Origin: an uncultured Collinsella sp.
GTDB lineage: Bacteria > Actinomycetota > Coriobacteriia > Coriobacteriales > Coriobacteriaceae
NCBI GenBank assembly: GCA_900541065.1
Contig: UQIE01000014.1
Location: forward strand, 1 to 57,379
Length of the DNA: 57,379 bases
Direction: 5' to 3'
In this document: in pieces, positions 33,780 to 43,228 of the stretch
Numbering within the stretch: position 1 is the stretch's first letter
Layout: each line of letters starts with the position of its first letter
Made by a program: the position numbers and the translations under genes
The notes under the pieces: generated by a model
What the model was told of the DNA's origin: nothing
Seen by the model: the letters and a program-made list of their open reading frames with translations, nothing else
The model's database searches: none

Positions 33780-35813
33780 ATGATCCTCCTGGTCGACAAG
33801 ATCGAAAAAAGCTTCGGCGCTCGCGTCCTCTTTAGCGGCGCGTCCTTCCAGATCAACCCCGGCGAGCGCTTCGCGCTTGTGGGACCCAACGGCGCCGGCA
33901 AAACCACCATGCTCAAAATCATCATGGGCATCGACAGTCCCGACTCCGGCCAGGTCCAGTACGCAAAGGACTGCCAGGTGGGCTACCTAGAGCAGGAAAC
34001 TAATCTGGAGCACAAGGACACCACCATCCTTGCCGAGGTCATGGCCGCCGCCAAGGAAATCCGCCGCATGGGCGAGCGCGCTAACGAGCTGCAGGCCCAG
34101 ATCACCGAGCTCTCCGAGCAGGGCAAGGACGTCGACGCACTCCTTAACGAGTACGGCCAGGTCCAGGACCGCTTTGAGCACCTGGGCGGCTACGAGCTCG
34201 AGAGCAACGCCCGCAAAATCCTTTCCGGCCTGGGCTTTAAGGTCACCGACTTTGAGCGCCCATGCTCCGAGTTCTCGGGCGGCTGGCAGATGCGCATCGC
34301 GCTCGCCAAGCTCTTCCTGCGCCACCCCGACCTGCTGCTGCTGGACGAGCCCACCAACCACCTGGACCTCGAAAGCGTCCAGTGGCTGCGCGGCTTTATC
34401 GCCAACTACGACGGCGCCGTCCTCATCGTCAGCCACGACCGCGCCTTCATGGACGCCTGCGTCGACCATGTCGCCGCTCTCGAAAACCGCCGCGTGACCA
34501 CCTACACCGGCAACTACAGCAGCTACCTCAAGCAGCGCGAGGACAACCTGGAGCAGATGCGCGCCAAGCGCGCCGCCCAGGAGCGCGACATCGCCCACAT
34601 GCAGGTCTTCGTCGACAAGTTCCGCTACAAGCCCACCAAGGCTGCCCAGGCTCAGGAGCGCATCCGCAAGATCGAGCAGATCAAAAAGGAGCTCGTCATC
34701 CTGCCCGAGGGCCACAAGCACATCGACTTTAAGTTCCCCGACCCGCCGCGCTCCGGCGATATGGTCGTGGGCCTGGAGGGCGTCTCCAAGTCCTACGGCA
34801 ACAAACACATCTACAGCGATATCGACCTCAAGCTCTACCGCGGCGAGCACGTGGCGCTCGTCGGCCCCAACGGCGCCGGCAAGTCCACGCTCATGAAGAT
34901 CATCGCCGGACTGGAGCCGCCCACCACCGGCACCCGCGACCTGGGCACCAACGTGGGCGTGGCCTATTACGCCCAGCACGCGCTCGAGGGCATGACCGAG
35001 TCCAACACCGTCCTGCAAGAGATCGACACCGTCACGCCCAAGTGGACCGTGCCACAGCAGCGCAGCCTACTGGGCGCCTTCCTGTTTAGCGACAACGATT
35101 CCATCGAGAAGCAGGTTCGCGTCCTCTCCGGCGGCGAAAAAGCGCGTCTGGCCCTGGCCAAGATGCTCGTGGCCCCCGAGGCGCTCCTGTGCCTGGACGA
35201 GCCCACCAACCACCTAGACATCGACTCGGTGGACATGCTCGAGAACGCCCTGCAAAACTTCCCCGGTACCATCGTGCTGATCAGCCACGACGAGCACCTG
35301 GTGCGCGCCGTGGCCAACCGCGTGATCGACATCCGCGATGGCAAGGTCACGGTCTACGACGGCGACTACGACTACTACCTCTACAAGCGTGAGGACCTCG
35401 CGGCCCGCGCCGCCGCCGAGGCGTCCACGGAGAGCGCGCCGGCCACGACCAAGTCCACCAAGGCCAGCGCTGCCCAGGCCAACACCCCCGCCGCGGGCCC
35501 CAAGCCTGCCGAGGGCAAAAAGACCAAGGAGCAAAAGCGCGCCGAGGCCCAAGCCCGCGCTGCGCTCAACAAAAAGCTCAAGGGCGTGCGCAACCAGCTC
35601 AAGAAGATCGAGGCCGAGCTCGACAAAAAGCGCGCCCGCTATGACGAGCTTATGGAATTGATGGCCAGCGAAGAGCTTTATGCCGATCAGGACAAGTTCA
35701 ACGCCGCGCTGGGGGAATATAACGGCCTTAAGCAAGAGCTGCCCAAGCTCGAGGACGAATGGCTCGAGCTTTCCACCCAGATCGAAGAGGAGACTGCGCG
35801 TGAACTCTCGTAA
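33780..35813 (+). CDS. ABC-F family ATPase (ribosome-associated)
   Basis: 677 residues with two ATPase domains and no membrane segments. Both have Walker A (GPNGAGKT and GPNGAGKS), signature (FSGGW and LSGGEKAR) and Walker B with the LDEPTNHLD sequence typical of ABC-F. The linker between them has YKPTKAAQAQERIRK, the P-site tRNA interaction region. A long Ala/Lys-rich tail ends in a coiled coil, as in the Uup/YdiF branch. These proteins act on stalled or initiating ribosomes. Which subclass, and whether it confers antibiotic protection, cannot be told; a housekeeping role is more likely. Confidence 0.9.
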   Translation: MILLVDKIEKSFGARVLFSGASFQINPGERFALVGPNGAGKTTMLKIIMGIDSPDSGQVQYAKDCQVGYLEQETNLEHKDTTILAEVMAAAKEIRRMGERANELQAQITELSEQGKDVDALLNEYGQVQDRFEHLGGYELESNARKILSGLGFKVTDFERPCSEFSGGWQMRIALAKLFLRHPDLLLLDEPTNHLDLESVQWLRGFIANYDGAVLIVSHDRAFMDACVDHVAALENRRVTTYTGNYSSYLKQREDNLEQMRAKRAAQERDIAHMQVFVDKFRYKPTKAAQAQERIRKIEQIKKELVILPEGHKHIDFKFPDPPRSGDMVVGLEGVSKSYGNKHIYSDIDLKLYRGEHVALVGPNGAGKSTLMKIIAGLEPPTTGTRDLGTNVGVAYYAQHALEGMTESNTVLQEIDTVTPKWTVPQQRSLLGAFLFSDNDSIEKQVRVLSGGEKARLALAKMLVAPEALLCLDEPTNHLDIDSVDMLENALQNFPGTIVLISHDEHLVRAVANRVIDIRDGKVTVYDGDYDYYLYKREDLAARAAAEASTESAPATTKSTKASAAQANTPAAGPKPAEGKKTKEQKRAEAQARAALNKKLKGVRNQLKKIEAELDKKRARYDELMELMASEELYADQDKFNAALGEYNGLKQELPKLEDEWLELSTQIEEETARELS

Positions 35814-36096
35814 GGCCGCCGCCGTGGCGATGAGCATCATCGCCATCGCCTGCCGCATCTGCGGCATCTTTATGAGCGCCATGACCGTTCTGCTGTGCTT
35901 TAGCGGCCTCACAGCCAAGCTGCAGATCGTCGGCTTTGTCGTCGAGCTCTCGCGCGCGCTGCCGAGCGCCATCGCCGGCTATGGCGTCATCACATCGCCT
36001 TTCGGCGGTGTGTTCCGCCTGGATTACGCCATCGTCGCCGTCATCCTGTTTGTGGCCGACTACCTGCTCACGCGCGCCTCGCGCCGCGTCCGCTAG
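35800..36096 (+). CDS. small membrane protein
   Basis: 98 residues from GTG 35800, with a GAGGAG box, overlapping the end of the ABC-F gene by 14 bases. Two or three hydrophobic segments (about residues 10-35, 40-55 and 75-90) and a basic C-terminus. No family recognised. Coupled translation with the ABC-F gene supports it as real. Confidence 0.6.
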   Translation: MNSRKAAAVAMSIIAIACRICGIFMSAMTVLLCFSGLTAKLQIVGFVVELSRALPSAIAGYGVITSPFGGVFRLDYAIVAVILFVADYLLTRASRRVR

Positions 36097-36105
36097 GGGA
36101 GCGCT

Positions 36106-36789
36106 ATGTCCAGCAGCTACCTCATGAACCTGCTCGCCAGCGCCGTCGCCGTCATCGTGGGCATTGTTATCCACGAGAGCGCACACGCCGCCGCGGCTTG
36201 GGCGCTCGGCGACAAGACGGCCCGTTCGCGCGGCCGCGTGTCCCTCAACCCGCTCAACCACATCGACCCGTTTGGCACCATCATCCTGCCACTGCTGATG
36301 CTGGCCGCTGGCGGCCCGGTATTCGCTTTTGCCAAGCCGGTGCCCGTCTACCTCAACAACCTCAAGCACCCCAAGCGCGACGAAGTCCTGGTGAGCGCGG
36401 CCGGCCCCGCATCGAACATCGCACTCGCGTGCCTCGCCGCGGCCCTCATGTACCTGGCCTATGGCAGCCTCTACGCCAGCATGTCTTTTGCCGTGGCATC
36501 GCAGATCATGAACTTTGGCGCCACCTTTATCGTGGTCAACCTGTCGCTTGCGTTCTTTAACCTCATCCCGATCCCGCCGCTCGACGGCTCGTCGATCATC
36601 GTGCCGTTCCTCAAAGGCAAGGCGCTCAACAACTATTATCGTCTGCAGCAATACGCTATGCCCATCCTCATCCTGGTGCTGTACCTGCTGCCCATGTGGA
36701 CCGGCATCGACGTGATCGGCCGCTATTTCGACGTTACCGTGTATCCGCTTGCTGAGCAGCTGCTCAACTTCGCAATCGCCGGCATCTAG
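36106..36789 (+). CDS. site-2 protease family (M50) membrane metalloprotease
   Basis: 227 residues with about six membrane segments. H23-E24-S25-A26-H27 is the zinc-binding HExxH motif, and IPIPPLDGSS near residue 150 supplies the third zinc ligand region. The short form without a PDZ domain resembles the Rip/YwhC group. Substrate unknown. It sits nine bases after the small membrane protein gene. Confidence 0.88.
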   Translation: MSSSYLMNLLASAVAVIVGIVIHESAHAAAAWALGDKTARSRGRVSLNPLNHIDPFGTIILPLLMLAAGGPVFAFAKPVPVYLNNLKHPKRDEVLVSAAGPASNIALACLAAALMYLAYGSLYASMSFAVASQIMNFGATFIVVNLSLAFFNLIPIPPLDGSSIIVPFLKGKALNNYYRLQQYAMPILILVLYLLPMWTGIDVIGRYFDVTVYPLAEQLLNFAIAGI

Positions 36790-36873
36790 GGTAAACTTAC
36801 AGGTCGACCGTGCAAAACGGTCGTAACATGCACCCAAACCGCGCCGCGAAGGCGCCGTCAAAGGAGGTCGAAG

Positions 36874-37686
36874 ATGTCGTATCGCGTGTCGACGCAGGTC
36901 TACAGCGGACCGTTCGACCTGCTGCTGCAGCTGGTAACCCGCCAAAAAGTAGATATCGGCGCTATCTCCATCAGCGAGGTGGCCGAGCAGTACCTTGCCG
37001 AGGCTGAGCGCATCGAGGCGCTGGACCTGGACGTGGCGAGCGACTTTCTGCTGGTCGCGGCAACCCTTCTGGACATCAAGGCCGCCTCTCTGGTGCCGCA
37101 GGAGGCCCCGCGTAAAATTGATGACGACGATGGCGAGTTCGACGAAGACCTCGAGGAACTCAGCGCGCTCGACGGCGACGCCCTGCGCGAGGTCCTGATT
37201 CAGCGTCTGATTGCCTACAAGCAGTTTAAGGGTGCGGCTGCGGCCCTCGGTGCCCGCATGCAGGCCGAAAGCCGCATGCACCCGCGTGTGGCCGGCCCCG
37301 ACCCCGAGTTTTTGGGCCTTATGCCCGACTACCTGGCCGGCATCACCCTGCGCGGCCTCGCCGTCATCTGTGCCGACCTGGACGGCAAGCGCCAGACCTT
37401 CCTGCTGGAGGCCGAGCATGTGGCGCCGCATCGCGTACCGCTCGACCTGACCGTGGCCTCAGTCGACCGCTTTACCATGGCGCACCAAACCTGCACCTTC
37501 CGCGAGCTGTTGGACGGCGACGCCACCACCGAGCAACTCGTCGTCACCTTCCTGGCCATGTTAGAGCTCGCAAAGCGCGGTTCGCTCACGCTGAGCCAGG
37601 ACGAGATCTTCGGAACCATCTGCATCAACCGAGTCGAGGGCGCCGAGGCATACGTGCCCGGCGAGGGCCCCGAGCTCACCGAATAG
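36874..37686 (+). CDS. scpA: segregation and condensation protein A
   Basis: Kleisin subunit that joins SMC heads and works with ScpB in chromosome condensation. The start FSGPF-type motif reads YSGPFDLLLQLVTRQKVDI, and the SFLLVAATLLDIKAASL-like helix follows. 270 residues, usual length. A GGAGG box precedes ATG 36874; scpB follows after 11 bases. Confidence 0.93.
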   Translation: MSYRVSTQVYSGPFDLLLQLVTRQKVDIGAISISEVAEQYLAEAERIEALDLDVASDFLLVAATLLDIKAASLVPQEAPRKIDDDDGEFDEDLEELSALDGDALREVLIQRLIAYKQFKGAAAALGARMQAESRMHPRVAGPDPEFLGLMPDYLAGITLRGLAVICADLDGKRQTFLLEAEHVAPHRVPLDLTVASVDRFTMAHQTCTFRELLDGDATTEQLVVTFLAMLELAKRGSLTLSQDEIFGTICINRVEGAEAYVPGEGPELTE

Positions 37687-37697
37687 GAGCAGCAACC

Positions 37698-38426
37698 ATG
37701 TCAACCCTTTCAACGCTGGAGGCAAACAGCCTCAAAGGCGCCCTCGAGGCGCTGCTGCTGGTGTCGAGCGACCCGGTGAGTGCGCCCGCGCTCGCCGGCG
37801 CACTGGATATCGCCCCCGGCGAGTGCGCATCGCTGCTCGCCGAGCTCAAGGTTGAGTACGAGGAGGCCAACCGTGGCTTTCAGCTGCGTGAGGTCGCCGG
37901 CGGCTGGCGCCTGTTTACGCACCCCGCCTACCACGACGTGGTCGAGGCCTATGTGTTGAGCTGGGACACGCAAAAGCTGTCGCAGGCCGCGCTCGAAACA
38001 CTGGCCGTCATCGCATACCACCAGCCCGTGACGCGCGAGGTGGTCAAGGGCATCCGCGGCGTCAATTCCGACGGCGTCATCGCGTCGCTCGTGGACAAAG
38101 GTCTGGTGCGCGAGCTCGGACGCGACCCCCAGCGCGGTCAAGCCATCATCTACGGCACGACCAACGCCTTCTTGGAAAAGTTCGGTCTGCGCTCCACCCG
38201 CGATCTGCCCGATCTGGAGCAGTTTGCCCCCGACGAGCAGTCGCGTCAGTTTATCCGCGAGCGCCTGAGCGGCCGCAGCATTCAGTCCACGCTCGAGGAG
38301 CAGGCCGAGGACCTGGACGAAGAGCGCGAACTGCTCGATACCGATGTTGAAGATGTTGAGGCAGTCGAGAACTTGGAAACCCTGGTCGTCGACGAGATCT
38401 CGGAGGATTTGCATGACGAGGACTAA
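37698..38426 (+). CDS. scpB: segregation and condensation protein B
   Basis: 242 residues with two winged-helix domains: LEALLLVSSDPV at the start, then ALETLAVIAYHQPVTR and IRGVNSDGVIASL, all family hallmarks. An acidic tail follows. Its stop overlaps the start of the pseudouridine synthase gene, a common actinobacterial order. Confidence 0.94.
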   Translation: MSTLSTLEANSLKGALEALLLVSSDPVSAPALAGALDIAPGECASLLAELKVEYEEANRGFQLREVAGGWRLFTHPAYHDVVEAYVLSWDTQKLSQAALETLAVIAYHQPVTREVVKGIRGVNSDGVIASLVDKGLVRELGRDPQRGQAIIYGTTNAFLEKFGLRSTRDLPDLEQFAPDEQSRQFIRERLSGRSIQSTLEEQAEDLDEERELLDTDVEDVEAVENLETLVVDEISEDLHDED

Positions 38427-39390
38427 CGAAGTAGGGGAGACGCGCGCCGGCGCTGCGGTACCCAACGCGGATACGCACGAGTCCGACGCCCAGCCCGTCT
38501 ATCCGCACACCATGCGCCTGCAGCGCTTTTTGGCGCGCGCGGGCGTGGCGAGCCGCCGCGGGTCGGAAGACCTGATGACTGCCGGCCGCGTGACCGTCAA
38601 CGGCCAGGTCGCGACCGAACTGGGCACCAAGGTCGACGTCGACCGCGACCATATCGAGGTCGACGGCATGCCCGTCAAGCTCAACCAGGGCGCCGTGTAC
38701 TTGATGCTCTACAAGCCGACAGGCTACCTCACCACCATGAGTGATCCGCAGGAGCGCCCTTGCGTGGCCGACCTGGTACCGCGCGACCGTTTTCCGGGAC
38801 TTTTCCCGGTGGGTCGCCTGGACCGCGACACCACAGGCCTTTTGCTCTTTACCACCGACGGCGACCTGTCGCAGGACCTGCTGCACCCCAGCAAGCACGT
38901 CTACAAGACCTACCAGGCGCTCGTGGACGGAGACTTGTCCGATCGCGACCTCACACCGCTACGCCGTGGCATCGAGCTCGACGACGGCCTCTGCCAGCCG
39001 GCAATCTGCCGCGTCATCAACGCTCGCGAGGCCGAGGCGGTGGCTCCGCAAGGCGTCAAGCCCGGCACCACTGCCGTGGAGGTCATCATCCGCGAGGGCC
39101 GCAAGAACCAGGTCAAGCGCATGCTGAGCAAGATTCACCACCCGGTGATCCGTCTGCACCGCTGTAACTTTGCCGGCCTGGAGCTCAAGGACGTGGCCAA
39201 GGGCTCGTGGCGCGAGCTCACCGACCGTGAGGTGCAGATCCTCAAAAGCGGCGGCATCCCGCCCAAGCAGGCAAGCGCCAAGCGCAACGGCGACAAGCCC
39301 CAAGACACCCCCGCCAGCCGCGCGCGTCACCACGGCAGCCACGGCTCCGCGCCCAAGCGCAACATCTACCGCGAGCGCTACACGGGCTAG
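38413..39390 (+). CDS. rluB: 23S rRNA pseudouridine synthase (RluB-like)
   Basis: N-terminal S4 RNA-binding domain (RLQRFLARAGVASRR) followed by an RsuA-family catalytic domain with PVGRLDRDTTGLLL, which holds the catalytic Asp. ATG 38413 has GGAGG six bases upstream. The first 35 residues before the S4 domain and a basic C-terminal tail are extra. Likely modifies 23S rRNA, though RsuA-type specificity is not excluded. Confidence 0.88.
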   Translation: MTRTNEVGETRAGAAVPNADTHESDAQPVYPHTMRLQRFLARAGVASRRGSEDLMTAGRVTVNGQVATELGTKVDVDRDHIEVDGMPVKLNQGAVYLMLYKPTGYLTTMSDPQERPCVADLVPRDRFPGLFPVGRLDRDTTGLLLFTTDGDLSQDLLHPSKHVYKTYQALVDGDLSDRDLTPLRRGIELDDGLCQPAICRVINAREAEAVAPQGVKPGTTAVEVIIREGRKNQVKRMLSKIHHPVIRLHRCNFAGLELKDVAKGSWRELTDREVQILKSGGIPPKQASAKRNGDKPQDTPASRARHHGSHGSAPKRNIYRERYTG

Positions 39391-39455
39391 TCAGTCCGCC
39401 AAGCCGCAGCGTCCGCGTTCCATACCAGCAGTCACCCACCGAAAGGAAGCATTGC

Positions 39456-40142
39456 ATGATCGTCGCCATCGACGGCCCCGCCGGTTCCGGCAAGTCCACC
39501 ATCGCCAAAGAGATTGCCCGCCAGCTGGGCTTTAACAAGCTCGACACGGGCGCTATGTACCGCGCCGTCACCTTTGCCGCGCTCGACCGTGGCATCGATC
39601 TGGACGACGAGATGGCCATCGACGCCCTCGCCGAGCAGATCGAGATTCGCTTTACCAACGGCACCGGCGAAGACACACGCCTGACTATTGACGACCAGGA
39701 CGCTTCGGCCGCCATCCGCACCCCACAGGTGGACGCCAACGTGTCCAAGGTCTCGGCCTATCCGGGCGTGCGCGCCGCCATGCTCATCCACCAGCGCCGC
39801 GCCGCCGAGGACCGCGATATCGTGGCCGAGGGTCGCGACATCGGCACCGTCGTGTTCCCCAACGCGCAGGTCAAGGTCTTCCTGACCGCCGATCCGCGTG
39901 AGCGCGCCCGCCGCCGCGTCCTGCAGCGCCACCAAAACGATGCCCAGCCGCTCACGCCCGAGCAGCTCGAAGCCGAGGTCGACGAGACCCTCGACGCCCT
40001 CAAGCAGCGCGACAAGCTCGACAGCAGCCGCGAGGTCGCCCCGCTCGTGCCCGCCGAGGACGCCGTGCACGTCGACTCCACCGCCCATACCATCGACGAG
40101 GTTGTTCGCATCATCGAGGACCTCATCAACCAAAGGAGGTAG
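39456..40142 (+). CDS. cmk: cytidylate kinase
   Basis: Phosphorylates CMP and dCMP. The P-loop GPAGSGKST lies at residues 7-15; KLDTGAMYRAVT and AEGRDIGTVVFPNA are family motifs. 228 residues. AAAGGA box ahead of ATG 39456. Followed after three bases by the acyltransferase gene, so probably one operon. Confidence 0.95.
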   Translation: MIVAIDGPAGSGKSTIAKEIARQLGFNKLDTGAMYRAVTFAALDRGIDLDDEMAIDALAEQIEIRFTNGTGEDTRLTIDDQDASAAIRTPQVDANVSKVSAYPGVRAAMLIHQRRAAEDRDIVAEGRDIGTVVFPNAQVKVFLTADPRERARRRVLQRHQNDAQPLTPEQLEAEVDETLDALKQRDKLDSSREVAPLVPAEDAVHVDSTAHTIDEVVRIIEDLINQRR

Positions 40143-40145
40143 CCC

Positions 40146-40874
40146 ATGCGCCTGTTTAAGCAGACGCCCGATGACTATTACAACGCCCCCTACGCCGAGT
40201 TCCCGGCGCTCATCCGCGGCACCGTCGTCGTGGTCATGGCGATTCTGTGGGTCTTTTCCAAGCTCATGTGGCGCTGGAACGTAGAGGACGCCGACCTGCT
40301 GTTTGAGCGCCAGGAAGGCCGCGGCAGTGTAGTCATCTGCAACCACACCTCGATGGCCGAGGTACTGGCCGTGGAGACCGCCCTGTTCTTTGGCGGCCGC
40401 CGCGTGCGTCCCATCTTTAAATCGGAGTTCGCCAAGACCAAGATCGTGCGCTGGGCCTTTAGCCGCGTGGGCGGTATTCCTGTCGAGCGCGGCACTGCCG
40501 ACATGAAGTGCTTGCGCGCCGCCCAGCACGCGCTGCAACGTGGCGAGGACGTCCTGATCTTCCCCGAGGGCACGCGCATCCGTTCGCGCGAGATCAAGCC
40601 CGAAGTCCACGGCGGCTTTGCGCTCATCGCCCAGATGGGCAAGGCGCCTGTCAACCCACTCGCCATCTGCGGCTGGTCCGACATTACGCCCAAGGGCAAA
40701 AAGCTCATGCGCCCCAAAAAGTGCTGGATTCGCGCCGGCAAGGCCGTCTCGCTTTCCGACGCACCGGCCGGACTCAAGCGCACAGAGCGCTTGGCCTGGT
40801 TTGAGACCGAGGCCATGGACCGCGTCTACACCATGCGCGACGAGCTTTGCGACAAGCATCCGGGCAGGTTCTAG
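40146..40874 (+). CDS. plsC: 1-acyl-glycerol-3-phosphate acyltransferase (PlsC family)
   Basis: 242 residues, with an N-terminal membrane segment and the acyltransferase domain. Motif I reads NHTSMAE, that is His-x4-Glu instead of the usual His-x4-Asp; motif III, FPEGTRIRS, is standard. Makes phosphatidic acid from lysophosphatidic acid at the membrane. The Asp-to-Glu change is conservative but worth noting. AAAGGAGG box upstream. Confidence 0.85.
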   Translation: MRLFKQTPDDYYNAPYAEFPALIRGTVVVVMAILWVFSKLMWRWNVEDADLLFERQEGRGSVVICNHTSMAEVLAVETALFFGGRRVRPIFKSEFAKTKIVRWAFSRVGGIPVERGTADMKCLRAAQHALQRGEDVLIFPEGTRIRSREIKPEVHGGFALIAQMGKAPVNPLAICGWSDITPKGKKLMRPKKCWIRAGKAVSLSDAPAGLKRTERLAWFETEAMDRVYTMRDELCDKHPGRF

Positions 40875-40876
40875 CC

Positions 40877-41773
40877 ATGAGCGAGAACGACATGAACACC
40901 GCCGTGGCGACCGCACGGGACGACGCTCCAGCCATCGAGATCGCCGCCCACGCCGGTACCTGCTACGGCGTGCAGCGCGCGCTCGACATGGCGCTGGCCG
41001 CCGCACCGCAGGCAGGGGAGAGCGCTCAGGTCCACACGCTGGGCCCGCTCATCCATAACCCCATCGTGGTGCGCGAGCTCGCTGAGGCAGGCGTTGGCTT
41101 GGCTGAAACCCTGGACGACGCAGTGTCGGGCACCGTGATCATCCGCGCCCACGGCGTGGTGCCGCAGGTGATCGATGCTGCCCGCAAGCGTAGCCTTAAC
41201 GTCGTCGACGCCACCTGCCCTTACGTCAAGAAGGTCCACGTGGCCGCCGAGCGGCTGGTGCGCGAGGGCTATCGCGTACTCGTCGTGGGCGAGGCGGGCC
41301 ATCCCGAGGTGGAGGGCATCCTGGGCCACGCTGGTAATAACGCGCAGGTCGTGAGTTGCGCTGCCGATGCGGACGCGCTGCCGCTCAAGGGCAAGGTAGG
41401 CCTCGTCGTGCAGACCACCCAGACCGCGAAGAACCTCGCCGAGGTCGTGGCCGCTATCACCCCGCGCGTGCAGGAGCTGCGTGTGATCAACACCATCTGC
41501 GCCGCCACGAGTGAGCGTCAACAGGCAGCAGCCACACTTGCCAACCGCTGCGACTGCATGGTCGTGGTGGGCGGCAAGAACTCGGGCAACACCCGCCGCC
41601 TGGCGCAGATTTGCGCAGACGCCTGCGAGCGCACGTATCACATCGAGGAAGCTTCCGAGCTCCAGGCCGCGTGGTTTACCGACGCTCACCACATCGGCAT
41701 CACTGCCGGAGCCTCCACCCCACAAGAACACATCGAACGCGCCGTCACGCGCATCAAGGAGCTTTGCCGCTAA
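40877..41773 (+). CDS. ispH: 4-hydroxy-3-methylbut-2-enyl diphosphate reductase
   Basis: Last step of the non-mevalonate isoprenoid pathway. The three cluster cysteines fall in GTCYGVQRA, DATCPYVKKVH and INTICAATSERQ, and the second half has VVVGGKNSGNTRRL and GITAGASTP. 298 residues from ATG 40877, two bases after plsC. Its product supplies undecaprenyl phosphate used by the glycan genes, by general pathway knowledge. Confidence 0.95.
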   Translation: MSENDMNTAVATARDDAPAIEIAAHAGTCYGVQRALDMALAAAPQAGESAQVHTLGPLIHNPIVVRELAEAGVGLAETLDDAVSGTVIIRAHGVVPQVIDAARKRSLNVVDATCPYVKKVHVAAERLVREGYRVLVVGEAGHPEVEGILGHAGNNAQVVSCAADADALPLKGKVGLVVQTTQTAKNLAEVVAAITPRVQELRVINTICAATSERQQAAATLANRCDCMVVVGGKNSGNTRRLAQICADACERTYHIEEASELQAAWFTDAHHIGITAGASTPQEHIERAVTRIKELCR

Positions 41774-41775
41774 TC

Positions 41776-43218
41776 ATGGACCAGACCGTACCCGCATACG
41801 CCGCCGAGGTGGCCGATTACGGGCGCAGCCGCGACCCCGAGCCGGGTGAGGGCGCGCTCGTAAAGAACGTGCGTCCCGAATCGCCCGCGTGGGATGTGGG
41901 TATCGAGCCGGGCATGCGCGTGCTCACGGTTAACGGTGAGCAGCTTACCGACATGATTGTGTGGCTCTGGGAGGCCGACGATGATACCGTCGACCTCGAG
42001 GTTTTCGACCCGCGCGACGGCACCGTCACCCCCGTCGAGCTCGACCGCTTTCCCGGCGAGGATTGGGGTTTGGAGTTCGATGGCCCCATCTTCGACGGCA
42101 TGCGTACCTGCGTCAACGCCTGCGTGTTCTGCTTTATGACCATGCTCCCCAAGGGCGGCCGCTCCACGCTCTATATTCGCGACGACGACTATCGCCTAAG
42201 CTTTTTGCAAGGCAACTTTGTCACGCTTACGAACCTCACCGACGAGGACGTGCAAAACGTCATCCAGCGCAACATGAGTCCCATGAACGTGTCGGTCCAC
42301 GCTGTGAGCCCCGACGTCCGCCGTCGTATGATGGGCCGTAACGCTCAGCGAGGCATGGACGTACTCGAGACCATCATGGCCGCCGGCATCGAGATTCACG
42401 CGCAGATCGTGTTGTGCCCCGGCATGAACGACGGCGAGGAGCTGGAAAAGACCCTGCACTTTTGCGAGGAGCACGAGCAAATCACAAGCCTGGGCATTGT
42501 GCCGCTCGGTTTTACCAAGCATCAGAACCGTTTTAGCTGGTCCTACAGCGACAAGCCCGAGCTAGCGCGCGAGACCATTGCCATGATCCGTCCCTACCAG
42601 GACCGCGCCTATGAGCGCTTTGGCCGCCACACCTTCCAGATGAGCGACGAGTTCTATCTGGACGCCGGCATCGATCCTCCCGAGGCAGACTTTTACGACG
42701 GTTACCCGCAGTACTACGACGGCATCGGCATGATCCGCTCGTATCTGGACGAGACCGACGACGTGCTTGCCGCCGATGCCGAGCGACTGGCCCGCGTCCG
42801 CGAGGCCATCGCCGCCCGCAGCCAGCATCTGCTGTGCCTCTCGGGCACCAGCGCACGCGACACGGTGGCCCGCTTTGTGGAGTCGCCCCAGGGACTCGCC
42901 GGCACCGTCACGGCTATCAAAAACCGCTACTTTGGCGGCAACGTGGACGTGACCGGCCTCATCGTCGCCTGCGACATCTTGGAGCAGCTACCCCAAGACC
43001 TGTCGGGGGTTATGCTCTTTGTGCCTAAGCTCATGTTCAACGCTGACGGCATGACGCTTGACGAGTATCATCGTGACGATTTACTCGCAAGCCTTACCAG
43101 TCGCGGCGCCGAGGTTCATGTGGTATCGACCATGCCGCATGAGCTGCTCGATACCCTGGAGCATATCCTTGGCATTGTGCCTGCCGACTCTACTAATTCC
43201 GCTGACCCTACCCATTAA
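41776..43218 (+). CDS. DUF512 radical SAM protein with PDZ-like start
   Basis: 480 residues. Residues 20-85 form a PDZ-like domain (VRPESPAWDVGIEPGM). CVNACVFCF near residue 115 is the CxxxCxxC cluster site. The C-terminal part has CLSGTSARDTV and VTGLIVACDIL, typical of DUF512. Found beside der in many Gram-positive genomes; function unknown, with links to translation or cell-surface processes proposed only by context. Confidence 0.88.
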   Translation: MDQTVPAYAAEVADYGRSRDPEPGEGALVKNVRPESPAWDVGIEPGMRVLTVNGEQLTDMIVWLWEADDDTVDLEVFDPRDGTVTPVELDRFPGEDWGLEFDGPIFDGMRTCVNACVFCFMTMLPKGGRSTLYIRDDDYRLSFLQGNFVTLTNLTDEDVQNVIQRNMSPMNVSVHAVSPDVRRRMMGRNAQRGMDVLETIMAAGIEIHAQIVLCPGMNDGEELEKTLHFCEEHEQITSLGIVPLGFTKHQNRFSWSYSDKPELARETIAMIRPYQDRAYERFGRHTFQMSDEFYLDAGIDPPEADFYDGYPQYYDGIGMIRSYLDETDDVLAADAERLARVREAIAARSQHLLCLSGTSARDTVARFVESPQGLAGTVTAIKNRYFGGNVDVTGLIVACDILEQLPQDLSGVMLFVPKLMFNADGMTLDEYHRDDLLASLTSRGAEVHVVSTMPHELLDTLEHILGIVPADSTNSADPTH

Positions 43219-43228
43219 AGGAGAGCAG

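Noticed and set aside
36806..36828. Terminator between the M50 gene and scpA
   Set aside because: GACCGT and ACGGTC can pair, but no T-run follows, and the genes are likely co-transcribed.
35728..37431. 567-codon minus-strand frame over the M50 and scpA genes
   Set aside because: Covers two well-supported genes on the other strand and shows only shadow composition.
39432..41006. 524-codon minus-strand frame over cmk and plsC
   Set aside because: Antisense shadow of GC-rich core genes; no recognisable domain.
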